NCBI GenBank assembly: GCA_019090845.1
Contig: JAHRVD010000085.1
Coordinates: forward strand, 1 to 12,063
Direction of reading: 5' to 3'
Origin: Marinosulfonomonas sp.
GTDB taxonomy: Bacteria; Pseudomonadota; Alphaproteobacteria; Rhodobacterales; Rhodobacteraceae
DNA: 12,063 nucleotides
In this document: positions 1 to 6,765 of the stretch, piece after piece
How the letters are laid out: every line of letters starts with the position of its first letter
Position numbering within the stretch: the first letter of the stretch is position 1
Notes under the pieces: generated by a model
What the model saw: the letters and a program-made list of their open reading frames with translations, nothing else
Database searches by the model: none
What the model was told of the DNA's origin: nothing
Translations under genes and position numbers: made by a program

Positions 1-305
1 GATGAATTGTGCAGATCGTCCTGCTCGACCACATGAGAAGCGGCGGCATTTATCATTGCAGCAAAAAAGGCGCTGGTGTCGGGGCCACCGCTAAAGTCGA
101 TGCAGGGGCCGGATTTTGGCCCCATGTGGGCGGAAAAATCGCGATACATTTCGGCAGGGCCGGTGTTTGCCCCAGCAAGTGCTGAACCAAGCCAGTCGAC
201 AAACAGCAGTTTTATCCCGGTGATGACGTTGCCCGGTATATCGCCGTAGCGCAAATCTGCGACAAAATCGGCAAGGTCCTGTGTGGCGGTCTGTTGGTCG
301 GCCAT
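1..305 (-). CDS. MmgE/PrpD family protein, N-terminal part (cut by the window edge)
   Basis: The reading frame starts at ATG 303-305 on the minus strand and stays open to base 1, giving 101 residues of a protein whose family is usually about 450 residues long. It begins MADQQTATQDLADFV, carries a segment VDWLGSALAGA near residues 37-47, and has HVVEQDDLHN at 91-100. The family signature there is a His followed by Asp-Asp and another His, after an Asn-Ala-Ala run. MmgE/PrpD proteins include 2-methylcitrate dehydratase, cis-aconitate decarboxylase and related lyases or epimerases; the N-terminus alone does not say which. GAGGAA, nine bases before the ATG, lies in the end of the dehydrogenase gene, and only six bases separate the two genes. 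They are very probably co-transcribed and perhaps handle one substrate. Family assignment is firm, substrate unknown. Confidence 0.85.
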   Translation of the reverse strand, partial: MADQQTATQDLADFVADLRYGDIPGNVITGIKLLFVDWLGSALAGANTGPAEMYRDFSAHMGPKSGPCIDFSGGPDTSAFFAAMINAAASHVVEQDDLHNS

Positions 306-311
306 CTGGCT

Positions 312-1448
312 TTATTCCTCGTCTTCAAAATGAATGATCTGGCGGATTGCTTCGCCGGTGCGCAGTCGGTCCATGGCAAGGTTGATGTCTGAAAGTGGTA
401 ACCTGCCTGTCACCAGCTTTTCAACCGGCAAGACGCCGCGCCGATACATTTCAAACATCCGTGGAATGTCGCGGGTTGGAACGCAGGAACCGATATAGCT
501 GCCCTTCAGGGTGCGTTCTTCGGCCACCAGACCCAGCGCGGGCAGGGCAAAACGGGCGTCCGGATGGGGCAGACCACCAGTGACGGTTGTGCCGCCCCGC
601 GTGGTGATCGAATAGGCCAGCTCAAGTGCCGGGGCCGCACCGGCCAGTTCGACGGCGTAATCTACACCACCGCCTGTGGCATCCCGGATTTGGGCGACAA
701 CATCCGGGTCGCTGGCAAGGAAGGTATCCGTCGCCCCCAGTTCACGTGCAAAAGCCAGCTTGCTTTCGTCCCGGTCAACGGCGATTACGCGCCCTGCACC
801 AACCGCAAGCGCGCCCAAAAGGGCCGCAAGCCCGACGCCGCCAAGTCCAACGATCGCAACGCTGGAACCCGGGCGCACATCGGCAGTGTTTATGACTGCG
901 CCAACGCCGGTCAGAACTGCGCAGGAAAACAGAGCCGCGACATCCAGCGGAATGTCCTTGTCGACCGGGATCAGCGAGCGGCGCGACATGGTTGCGTATT
1001 GGGCAAAGGCCGACACACCAACCTGATGGGCGACCGGTTTGCCGCCGCGCGACAAACGCTGGGTTCCCCCCAAAAGAACGCCAGCGGTATTATCCCGGGC
1101 TGCGGGTTCACATAAAGCGGGGCGGCCACCTGCGCAGGGGCCGCAATGGCCGCAACTTGGGACAAAGACGCACAGAACATGATCGCCCGGCACAAGGTCA
1201 CTTACGCCTGCGCCAACCTCTTTGACGATACCGGCCGCTTCATGCCCCAGCACCATCGGCACAGGCCGAGGCCGTGTGCCATTGATTACGGACAGGTCAG
1301 AGTGGCAGACACCGGCGGCCACAATCTTTACCAGAACCTCATCGCGACCGGGGCCGTCAAGATCGACCTCTTGCACAACAATCGGACGGCTATCGACATA
1401 AGGCGGCTGGGCGTCGCTGCGTTCCAGCACGGCGGCTTTGATTTTCAT
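312..1448 (-). CDS. Zinc-dependent alcohol dehydrogenase (MDR superfamily, class I/III-like)
   Basis: This 378-residue cytoplasmic NAD-dependent oxidoreductase interconverts alcohols and aldehydes or ketones. Catalytic-zinc ligands appear as Cys48 (GVCHSD), His69 with Glu70 (LGHEAAG) and Cys176 (FSCAVLTG). The structural-zinc lobe has four cysteines at 99, 102, 105 and 113 (CGHCGPCAGGRPALC). The Rossmann motif GLGGVG is at 201-206, with Asp225 after the second strand, which favours NAD over NADP. Overall it resembles the class III/NDMA-type alcohol dehydrogenases; the substrate cannot be read from sequence. The frame is open further upstream to 1541, but ATG 1448 is preferred: AAGGAAA lies about seven bases before it, the protein then begins MKIKAAVLERSDAQ as in relatives, and the upstream part is translated repeat DNA. 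It is followed six bases later by the MmgE/PrpD gene. It is not related to the pilus genes. Confidence 0.93.
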   Translation of the reverse strand: MKIKAAVLERSDAQPPYVDSRPIVVQEVDLDGPGRDEVLVKIVAAGVCHSDLSVINGTRPRPVPMVLGHEAAGIVKEVGAGVSDLVPGDHVLCVFVPSCGHCGPCAGGRPALCEPAARDNTAGVLLGGTQRLSRGGKPVAHQVGVSAFAQYATMSRRSLIPVDKDIPLDVAALFSCAVLTGVGAVINTADVRPGSSVAIVGLGGVGLAALLGALAVGAGRVIAVDRDESKLAFARELGATDTFLASDPDVVAQIRDATGGGVDYAVELAGAAPALELAYSITTRGGTTVTGGLPHPDARFALPALGLVAEERTLKGSYIGSCVPTRDIPRMFEMYRRGVLPVEKLVTGRLPLSDINLAMDRLRTGEAIRQIIHFEDEE

Positions 1449-1497
1449 CTTACAATTTCCTTTTGGCAGCATTAACGACAAAGCGCAGGCCCGCCCG

Positions 1498-1532
1498 ACG
1501 GCAGGGCCCGGAATCACGGCAGGCCCGGAATC
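1498..1532. repeat. 17/18-base tandem direct repeat upstream of the dehydrogenase
   Basis: Two copies sit back to back: ACGGCAGGGCCCGGAATC at 1498-1515 and ACGGCAGGCCCGGAATC at 1516-1532. They differ only by one G in a G-run. They lie 50-84 bases upstream of the dehydrogenase ATG, within its likely leader or promoter. They could be a duplicated regulator site or a simple slippage duplication; nothing else in the window shares the unit. Confidence 0.75.
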
Positions 1533-1671
1533 TTCCCGCAACCAAAATCTCTAATAATGAAGGGAATGACAACAAGCATGCGATGAAAAACACGACCATG
1601 ATTTGTTAAGGCCACGCCACGCAGGTATTTTTTTGATTTGTCGGGATAGATGTACGACTTTGTGGCGCAGA

Positions 1672-1692
1672 TGATTTTTCGTCGAAAAATCA
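1672..1692. repeat. Perfect 21-base inverted repeat (operator-like)
   Basis: The arms TGATTTTTCG (1672-1681) and CGAAAAATCA (1683-1692) are exact reverse complements around a single T. It lies 47 bases beyond the cpaA stop and 223 bases upstream of the dehydrogenase start. An intrinsic terminator is unlikely, because the stem is AT-rich and no T-run follows on either strand. A dimeric repressor or activator site for the dehydrogenase pair is the more natural reading, but this is inference. Confidence 0.6.
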
Positions 1693-1739
1693 CGCCCCCC
1701 GTGCAGATGTCTCAATCCGCCTGTTTGTTGCGAAATATC

Positions 1740-2213
1740 CTAAAAACCGACCAGCGTTGCGACCGCCAGCGGCTGGATGATACCGGCAAATCCAATCGAA
1801 ATCCCCATTGGAAAGCGGGTGCTGGCAGAGATTGCCTTCCAACCTGTTTGCGAAGCGAAAGGCATGCGGCGAACCGAAAGAATTGCGATAATGCCAACCA
1901 TCATCGAAACAGAAAAGACATTCGCGAAAATTATCAGATCATGCAGCGGTATAAACAGCATCAGTGCCGACAAGATTTTGACATCACCGCCACCCAGAAT
2001 ACGAAAACAAAACCCTGTAAATCCGATTGCAAAGACTGCGCCTGCAACCAAAAGCCGGGCCACAAGATCATCCGGTGTTGCGATAAGGACAGACACCGCA
2101 AACAATGCGACGGCAATTATGCTCAGCACATTCGGAATGCGCATGTAGCGCAGGTCGAAATACCCAACCGCTAGCAGGATCGGTGCGAGCAACATTAGGG
2201 GCCAATAAATCAT
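1740..2213 (-). CDS. cpaA: Prepilin peptidase, CpaA/TadV type (A24 family)
   Basis: This 157-residue integral inner-membrane aspartic protease should cleave the leader peptides of Flp and the TadE-like pseudopilins. The two catalytic aspartates of the A24 family are visible: Asp20 in GYFDLRYMRIPN and Asp77 in the GGGDVK motif at 74-79. The rest is mostly hydrophobic, with several membrane segments, and the length fits the short TadV/CpaA form, which lacks the N-terminal methylase domain of PilD. The frame is open to a GTG at 2252, but that start would overlap the regulator gene and lacks a ribosome binding site. ATG 2213 has GGGAG six bases upstream. It follows the LuxR-type gene by 19 bases and so is probably co-transcribed with it rather than with the main pilus operon. 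Confidence 0.9.
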   Translation of the reverse strand: MIYWPLMLLAPILLAVGYFDLRYMRIPNVLSIIAVALFAVSVLIATPDDLVARLLVAGAVFAIGFTGFCFRILGGGDVKILSALMLFIPLHDLIIFANVFSVSMMVGIIAILSVRRMPFASQTGWKAISASTRFPMGISIGFAGIIQPLAVATLVGF

Positions 2214-2232
2214 AACAAACTCCCGGTGCCGA

Positions 2233-3099
2233 TCAGGCGCATATTGCGTCACTCAAATGTGGTGGCTGTGCGGGTCCGATCAGGCAAAAAATCAGCTCCG
2301 CAAGGCTTGAGGTTTCGGTCTTGGCGTAAATGTTGCGAAGGTGGGAGCGGACCGTCGTTTCCGCAAGCGACAGTTCAGAACAAACCCCGGCAACCGACAG
2401 TCCCCGGCTGAGCAACAGGCAAACCCGGAATTCAGCGCGGCTGAGGTGTGCGGGGTTGCCGATGGCAAGCGGCGGTTTTGCCGGCGCGACGCGCATATCT
2501 GATGGGGACGGCAACCGGTGGTTTATCACGGTGCGCGTAATCAGTCCGACTTGCCGGGATGCCCATGTGCGCGCCATTGAGGGCAGCACGGTGCTAAGGG
2601 TCGTCTGGGCCGGCGGCGCCAGTGGCTGACGGAAATGCAGTTCGATGTGATCTCGGGTAATAGGCCCGGACGCAAGTATGAGAACTGCAAACTCTTTCAT
2701 TCCACGCCCGGCCTGCCAGTTACCCAAAGCAGGATCCGGTGTCACCACAGAGCGCTCGGCATGGTTTGAGCCCAGCCAAATGGTCGCGGTGCGCGGTTTT
2801 TTTAGATGGGCTCCGAATTGCCCGTCTGCGAAAGTCGCTGACAATGGCAGTCCGGTTGTCAATATTTTGGCATCATGAGTTGCAACCCGTATTGCACGGT
2901 TTTCATTCATGTTTGTGCGCACGAGCATGCCTGCTTCGGCGCCCAGACCCTGGACCAGATTTGCTACCGCCTGTTCAAGTGACACTGTTCCGTAAAGCGC
3001 TTCGCACCAGCTTGCGATGGCGTCCACAATGTCTACCTGGGTTGATGCAGGTTGCGGCCAATCATGGACCGTTCCATCTGAATAATGATGATCTTTCAT
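2233..3099 (-). CDS. LuxR-type (GerE helix-turn-helix) transcriptional regulator
   Basis: The 288-residue product ends in a LuxR/GerE DNA-binding domain at about 219-277: HLSRAEFRVCLLLSRGLS, then the recognition helix region LAETTVRSHLRNIYAKT. The roughly 200 residues before it match no domain I can name. There is no obvious receiver-domain phosphorylation site and no clear autoinducer-binding signature; a GAF-like fold is possible. It lies between tadC and the prepilin peptidase, and its position makes it the likely local regulator of the pilus genes, though the target is inferred. ATG 3099 has only a weak GGGG about twelve bases upstream. A GTG at 3153, adding 18 residues, is an alternative without a clear ribosome binding site. 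A 14-base palindrome at 3159-3172 lies just upstream and could be an autoregulatory site. Confidence 0.85.
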   Translation of the reverse strand: MKDHHYSDGTVHDWPQPASTQVDIVDAIASWCEALYGTVSLEQAVANLVQGLGAEAGMLVRTNMNENRAIRVATHDAKILTTGLPLSATFADGQFGAHLKKPRTATIWLGSNHAERSVVTPDPALGNWQAGRGMKEFAVLILASGPITRDHIELHFRQPLAPPAQTTLSTVLPSMARTWASRQVGLITRTVINHRLPSPSDMRVAPAKPPLAIGNPAHLSRAEFRVCLLLSRGLSVAGVCSELSLAETTVRSHLRNIYAKTETSSLAELIFCLIGPAQPPHLSDAICA

Positions 3100-3158
3100 A
3101 ATAACAAAATACCCCGTTCGGCCCAAAATATGGCCAAGCTTGCAACCAATCACGTTCT

Positions 3159-3172
3159 TAAACTGTAGTTTA
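3159..3172. promoter_or_regulatory. 14-base palindrome upstream of the LuxR-type gene
   Basis: TAAACT and AGTTTA are exact reverse complements around GT. The site lies 59-72 bases upstream of the preferred ATG of the regulator and overlaps a weak -10-like TACAGT on the minus strand. Autoregulation by the LuxR-type protein is a reasonable guess, but no binding consensus is known to me for this protein. Confidence 0.4.
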
Positions 3173-3268
3173 CGAATGCTTTGGCAGTCAGCACCCTTTT
3201 CCCACGCTCAGGTTCGCCTTCTGCCCCGGTTCTGTCAACGAATCGCCGACACCGGCATCAAATAGTGC

Positions 3269-3297
3269 CAGTTTTTCAACCCTTAGTTGATAAACTG
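3269..3297. repeat. 12-base inverted repeat with a 5-base loop, downstream of tadC
   Basis: The arms CAGTTTTTCAAC (3269-3280) and GTTGATAAACTG (3286-3297) pair with one mismatch around CCTTA. It starts 82 bases beyond the tadC stop in the direction of transcription. It could end or protect the pilus mRNA, but there is no following T-run. It shares TAAACTG with the palindrome at 3159-3172, so a protein-binding site is equally likely. Confidence 0.5.
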
Positions 3298-3379
3298 CGG
3301 CCTAGAAGTAAAAAATCTGGTGAAGGGGCGGATATTGTTGCAAGGGCAGAACAAGTGACCGGATCACATAATACCGGGG

Positions 3380-4384
3380 TTATCCGGCAAAGAATCGAAT
3401 ATAGCGAATTACAACCGGCCCCAAAGTAAGCAACAGCAGGGCGGGCAACATCAATGATGCCATTACGGCCGACATATGCACCGGCAGCTTGTTGGCTTTT
3501 TCCTGCGCCCGCAGTTCACGCGTCACGCGCATTTCACTTGCATATGTCGTCAGAGTTTCGGAAACGCTGGTTCCGAACTGCATCGACTGCAGCACAACGT
3601 TGGCAAAGGATGCGACTTCTTCAACGCCGGTTCTGGCCGCCATGTCAAGCAGCGCGCGGTCGCGTCCGCGTCCGGCCTGAATTTCGCGTTGTGCCGTCAA
3701 CAGCTCTTGGGAAATTGCCGGAGCGGTGTTTTCCAATTCGTTGCCCACGCGGATCATCGCCGCATCAAACCCCAGCCCTGCCTCAACAGAGATCTGGATA
3801 AGATCGAGCGCATTTGGAAAATGTTCTTCGATTTCGCGGCGTCGATCACTGGCGCGCGAACGCAACCAAATTGCGGGTCCGTAAAACCCTGCGGCCACCG
3901 AGAAAACAAGGATTTGCAACACCCGTAACTGGCTCCAGCCGCTTATCCTGTCGTCAATGAATGGTGGCAGAACGAACGTGCCGGTGCGTGATACCCAGAC
4001 CAAGGTAAGCAGCGCGAAAGGCAACACCATGCCCAGAAACATGCGAAGAAGATAATAGTTTCTGACGGCGTGCGGACCCGTTAGCCCGGCCATGGATAGT
4101 TGCCGCTGAACGTCGGTTCGCTCTTTGGTATCATTTGGAATGAGCGCTTTGAAAAAACCGGTCGGATCGTTATTGGCGTGGCGAAGGATGCCGTTTTCTG
4201 CAACCGTCGCACGACGACGACCAGCCTGTTGGCCCGACATGCGCCGCAGTACCGGGTTTTTGCCGGCCATTGCGCCCGACAGACCAAACACAAACAACAT
4301 GGACCCCAGTCCGATGCCGATCATCGCAATTGTGCCGCCGCTGAGTTCCGTGGAACTTAAATAAGCCTGAAACGTATCAATCAT
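3380..4384 (-). CDS. tadC: Tad pilus inner-membrane platform protein TadC
   Basis: This 334-residue polytopic membrane protein is one of the two GspF-like platform subunits that connect the CpaF ATPase to the growing Flp pilus. Hydrophobic segments appear near 16-38, 113-132, 154-174 and 308-330. The T2SSF domain lies between about 185 and 305, with FPNALDLIQISVEAGLGFDA typical of this family. The C-terminal membrane helix has LPALLLLTLGPVVIRYI. ATG 4384 was chosen; a GTG two codons upstream at 4390 lies almost on top of the GGGG that would serve as ribosome binding site. It follows tadB by 13 bases and is the last gene of the main operon. Usually tadD follows at this place; here it does not. 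No defect is visible. Confidence 0.93.
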   Translation of the reverse strand: MIDTFQAYLSSTELSGGTIAMIGIGLGSMLFVFGLSGAMAGKNPVLRRMSGQQAGRRRATVAENGILRHANNDPTGFFKALIPNDTKERTDVQRQLSMAGLTGPHAVRNYYLLRMFLGMVLPFALLTLVWVSRTGTFVLPPFIDDRISGWSQLRVLQILVFSVAAGFYGPAIWLRSRASDRRREIEEHFPNALDLIQISVEAGLGFDAAMIRVGNELENTAPAISQELLTAQREIQAGRGRDRALLDMAARTGVEEVASFANVVLQSMQFGTSVSETLTTYASEMRVTRELRAQEKANKLPVHMSAVMASLMLPALLLLTLGPVVIRYIRFFAG

Positions 4385-4397
4385 AACCACACCCCGT

Positions 4398-5366
4398 TTA
4401 AATTCTGAAATCGACCAAGCGCCGCATAACCAGATAATTGGTCACCACAAGCACACCCACAACAATTGCAAAGGGCATGAAAAGCGGATCATCGCTTACG
4501 TCCATGTAATAGGTGGGCGAGGAAAACATCGTGGACCCAAAAATGAAGAACGGCAGCCCGGACAGAAAAATTGATGTCAGACGTCCCTCAGAAGATATCG
4601 CCTTGATGCGCTTTCGCATGGTGAACCGGTCGCGGATCACTTGCGCCAATGTGCGCAACACCTGGCTAAGGTCGCCCCCGGTGCCGTTTTGAATAGCGAC
4701 ACTTATTGCCAGATACCGCACGTCTTCCACGTCGATACGCTCGGCAAAGTCCATGAACGCATCAACCAGGTCGTCGCCAAAGGCAATCTGATCCGAGATT
4801 GTGCCAAACTCTGAAGCGATAGGATCGTTCATATCGCTTCCTACAGCGGCGATTGTTGTATTCAGTGGGTGCCCGACTTTCAGCCCGCGTGCCATCAGAT
4901 CCAGCGCATCGGGCAATTGCTGCTCCAGCGCGCCGATCCGTTTGCGCCGCTTGAGACGCACAATTGTAATAGGAGCTACCAAACACAGGACGGCTGCAAA
5001 CGGCAGCGCAATCGGAACTATAACGAATGGCGAGGCGCCTGCGGTCACCGTAACTGTTGCAAACAGGCAGGCCAGAAGGAACATTTTCGCACTTACCGTT
5101 AGACCCGCCTGACGCAGATCAGTGGGCAGGCTGCCAATGAAGGGAAGTCGCGCCAGCGACCAGCCATCGACCGAGGGTTTCAAGAGCCTCAGAATCTCTT
5201 CGGTGGATGCGCCAGAGGCGATCATTTTCATGCGGCGGTTGCGGGTTTCTGATACGCTCTCGCTGCGCGAAAGGATCTGACGCAGACCTTCATAGGTCAT
5301 CAAAACACCCAGAAAAACACCTGCGTAGATCAGCGGCATTATGTCTGAATCTGCAATCTGGATCAT
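4398..5366 (-). CDS. tadB: Tad pilus inner-membrane platform protein TadB
   Basis: The 322-residue product is the second GspF-like platform subunit and likely partner of TadC at the ATPase CpaF. It has an N-terminal membrane helix near 10-28, a pair near 95-132, the T2SSF domain around 146-260 (LEQQLPDALDLMARGLKVG; GDLSQVLRTL) and two C-terminal helices near 264-282 and 296-315. Length and layout are normal for TadB. Its ATG overlaps the cpaF stop in an ATGA (5363-5366), so translation of the two is coupled. It is followed closely by tadC. Nothing unusual is seen. Confidence 0.94.
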   Translation of the reverse strand: MIQIADSDIMPLIYAGVFLGVLMTYEGLRQILSRSESVSETRNRRMKMIASGASTEEILRLLKPSVDGWSLARLPFIGSLPTDLRQAGLTVSAKMFLLACLFATVTVTAGASPFVIVPIALPFAAVLCLVAPITIVRLKRRKRIGALEQQLPDALDLMARGLKVGHPLNTTIAAVGSDMNDPIASEFGTISDQIAFGDDLVDAFMDFAERIDVEDVRYLAISVAIQNGTGGDLSQVLRTLAQVIRDRFTMRKRIKAISSEGRLTSIFLSGLPFFIFGSTMFSSPTYYMDVSDDPLFMPFAIVVGVLVVTNYLVMRRLVDFRI

Positions 5367-6754
5367 TTGCCCGATCCTTCTGCTGAAAACGCATCGCTTT
5401 GCAGGTGCACCCCGGCGCGTTCAAGCTGTTCGGCGCATTTTGGGCGAATACCCGTTGCGACAAACTTGCCAAGAACTTCTCCGTTTTCGCCAATGCCGGC
5501 GCGCTGGAATACAAAGATGTCCTGCATGGTGATGATATCACCTTCCATGCCGGAAATTTCCGATATGCTCATAATGCGCCGGGATCCATCGCTGAGACGG
5601 CTAAGCTGGACGATGATTTGCAAACCCGAAGCAACCTGAGAGCGGATTGCGGAGATTGGAAAATCCAGACCAATCATCATCACCATCTGCTCGATACGAC
5701 CCAGGGCGTCGCGCGCAGTGTTGGCGTGAACGGTGGTCATTGATCCATCATGCCCGGTGTTCATTGCCTGAAGCATGTCGAATGTTTCGGCGCCGCGCAC
5801 TTCGCCGACAATAATCCGGTCCGGGCGCATCCGAAGCGCGTTGCGCACCAGATCGCGTTGGGAAACCACGCCGCCGCCGGACGGGTTGGGTGGCCGGGTT
5901 TCCAGACGCACCACATGTTCCTGCTGCATCTGAAGTTCGGCGGCGTCTTCGATTGTCACGACCCGCTCTTTTTGGCCAATAAAGGAGGACATCGCATTCA
6001 GCATGGTGGTCTTGCCTGAACCGGTTCCCCCGGAAATCAGCACATTCATTCGCGCCTGAACCAGCCCCTGAAGTAGCCCGGCCGAGGCCGGAGTCAGCGT
6101 GCCAATATCTATCATCCGGTCCATGGTCAGCGGGCTTTTCGAGAATTTCCGGATCGACATAGAGGGGCCGTCAATCGCACATGGACGGATAATGGCGTTC
6201 ACCCGGCTGCCGTCGGCAAGGCGTGCGTCAACCCAGGGTGTGGATTCGTCCACCCGGCGCCCGACCTGCGATACAATCTTGTCGATAATCCGCAACAGAT
6301 GGCGCTCGTCGCGGAACCGGACTTTGGTTTTTTCCAGCAGTCCGAAACGTTCGACGTAAACATTCTGATGCGAGTTGACCAGAATGTCATTGATCGTCGG
6401 ATCGGCCAGAAGCGGCTCAAGCGGGCCGTAACCAAGAACCTCGTCCAGCAATTCATCGATCAGAAGTTTGAATTCTTCCGAGCGCATCGCGCGCCCTTCC
6501 TCGGTCAACACCGAGGACACCAGAACCGCAACTTCGCGGCGCAACTCTTCGGGTGCGACTTTGTCGATCACGGCAAGGTTCAGCCGGTCAAGCAGCACGT
6601 CGTGCAACTGGCTTTTCAGCTCCAGCCGGGCTGCGAATTCTGCCTCTTGTGGTGTCGGTTCATCAGGTTGGGCGATCGCTCTGGCGACAGTTGCATCCAA
6701 TGCGATTATATCTGCGCCGGGATGCCTATCTTGTTTTGAAAATTGTTTGAACAT
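5363..6754 (-). CDS. cpaF: Pilus assembly ATPase CpaF/TadA
   Basis: This 463-residue cytoplasmic secretion ATPase of the GspE/VirB11 superfamily hydrolyses ATP to drive Flp pilus assembly as a hexamer on TadB/TadC. All nucleotide motifs are intact: Walker [10 protein letters not shown] at 242-250, Asp box TIEDAAEL at 267-274, Walker B IIVGEVRG at 314-321 and His box [13 protein letters not shown] at 333-345. The N-terminal domain (about 40-210) includes [20 protein letters not shown], typical of CpaF. ATG 6754 has AGGGG eight bases upstream; the gene starts 11 bases after cpaE and overlaps tadB by four bases. Only one such ATPase is present, so no separate retraction motor is encoded here. 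The assignment is secure. Confidence 0.97.
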   Translation of the reverse strand: MFKQFSKQDRHPGADIIALDATVARAIAQPDEPTPQEAEFAARLELKSQLHDVLLDRLNLAVIDKVAPEELRREVAVLVSSVLTEEGRAMRSEEFKLLIDELLDEVLGYGPLEPLLADPTINDILVNSHQNVYVERFGLLEKTKVRFRDERHLLRIIDKIVSQVGRRVDESTPWVDARLADGSRVNAIIRPCAIDGPSMSIRKFSKSPLTMDRMIDIGTLTPASAGLLQGLVQARMNVLISGGTGSGKTTMLNAMSSFIGQKERVVTIEDAAELQMQQEHVVRLETRPPNPSGGGVVSQRDLVRNALRMRPDRIIVGEVRGAETFDMLQAMNTGHDGSMTTVHANTARDALGRIEQMVMMIGLDFPISAIRSQVASGLQIIVQLSRLSDGSRRIMSISEISGMEGDIITMQDIFVFQRAGIGENGEVLGKFVATGIRPKCAEQLERAGVHLQSDAFSAEGSGK

Positions 6755-6765
6755 GATGATGGCCC

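Larger units (their letters stand above)
1449..1739. other. Intergenic region between cpaA and the dehydrogenase gene
   Basis: This is 291 bases with no convincing gene. It must hold the promoter of the dehydrogenase/PrpD pair and the end of the cpaA transcript. It contains a perfect 21-base inverted repeat near the cpaA side and a 17/18-base tandem repeat near the dehydrogenase side, listed separately. A run of eight T at about 1627-1634 on the plus strand has no hairpin before it. I found no convincing -35/-10 pair on the minus strand. Confidence 0.7.
3100..3379. other. Intergenic region between tadC and the LuxR-type regulator
   Basis: This 280-base stretch has no credible gene and separates the main pilus operon from the regulator/cpaA unit. 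It holds two inverted repeats sharing the heptamer TAAACTG (3159-3172 and 3269-3297). It also holds a perfect TTGACA (minus strand, 3233-3238), but no good -10 box follows it at 16-18 bases. A weaker pair, CTGACT and TACAGT with an 18-base spacer, would place the -10 inside the 3159-3172 palindrome. It therefore probably holds the regulator's promoter, but the exact site is not settled. Confidence 0.6.

Noticed and set aside
1449..1541. N-terminal extension of the dehydrogenase by 31 residues
   Set aside because: The extension is translated tandem-repeat DNA. The ATG at 1448 has a good ribosome binding site and gives the normal family start.
3233..3238. Perfect TTGACA on the minus strand as the regulator's -35 box
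   Set aside because: At 16-18 bases downstream the sequence (GAACCT region) does not resemble a -10 box.
3269..3297. Intrinsic terminator of the pilus operon
   Set aside because: The stem is AT-rich with a mismatch, and no T-run follows in the direction of transcription, so I list it only as an inverted repeat.
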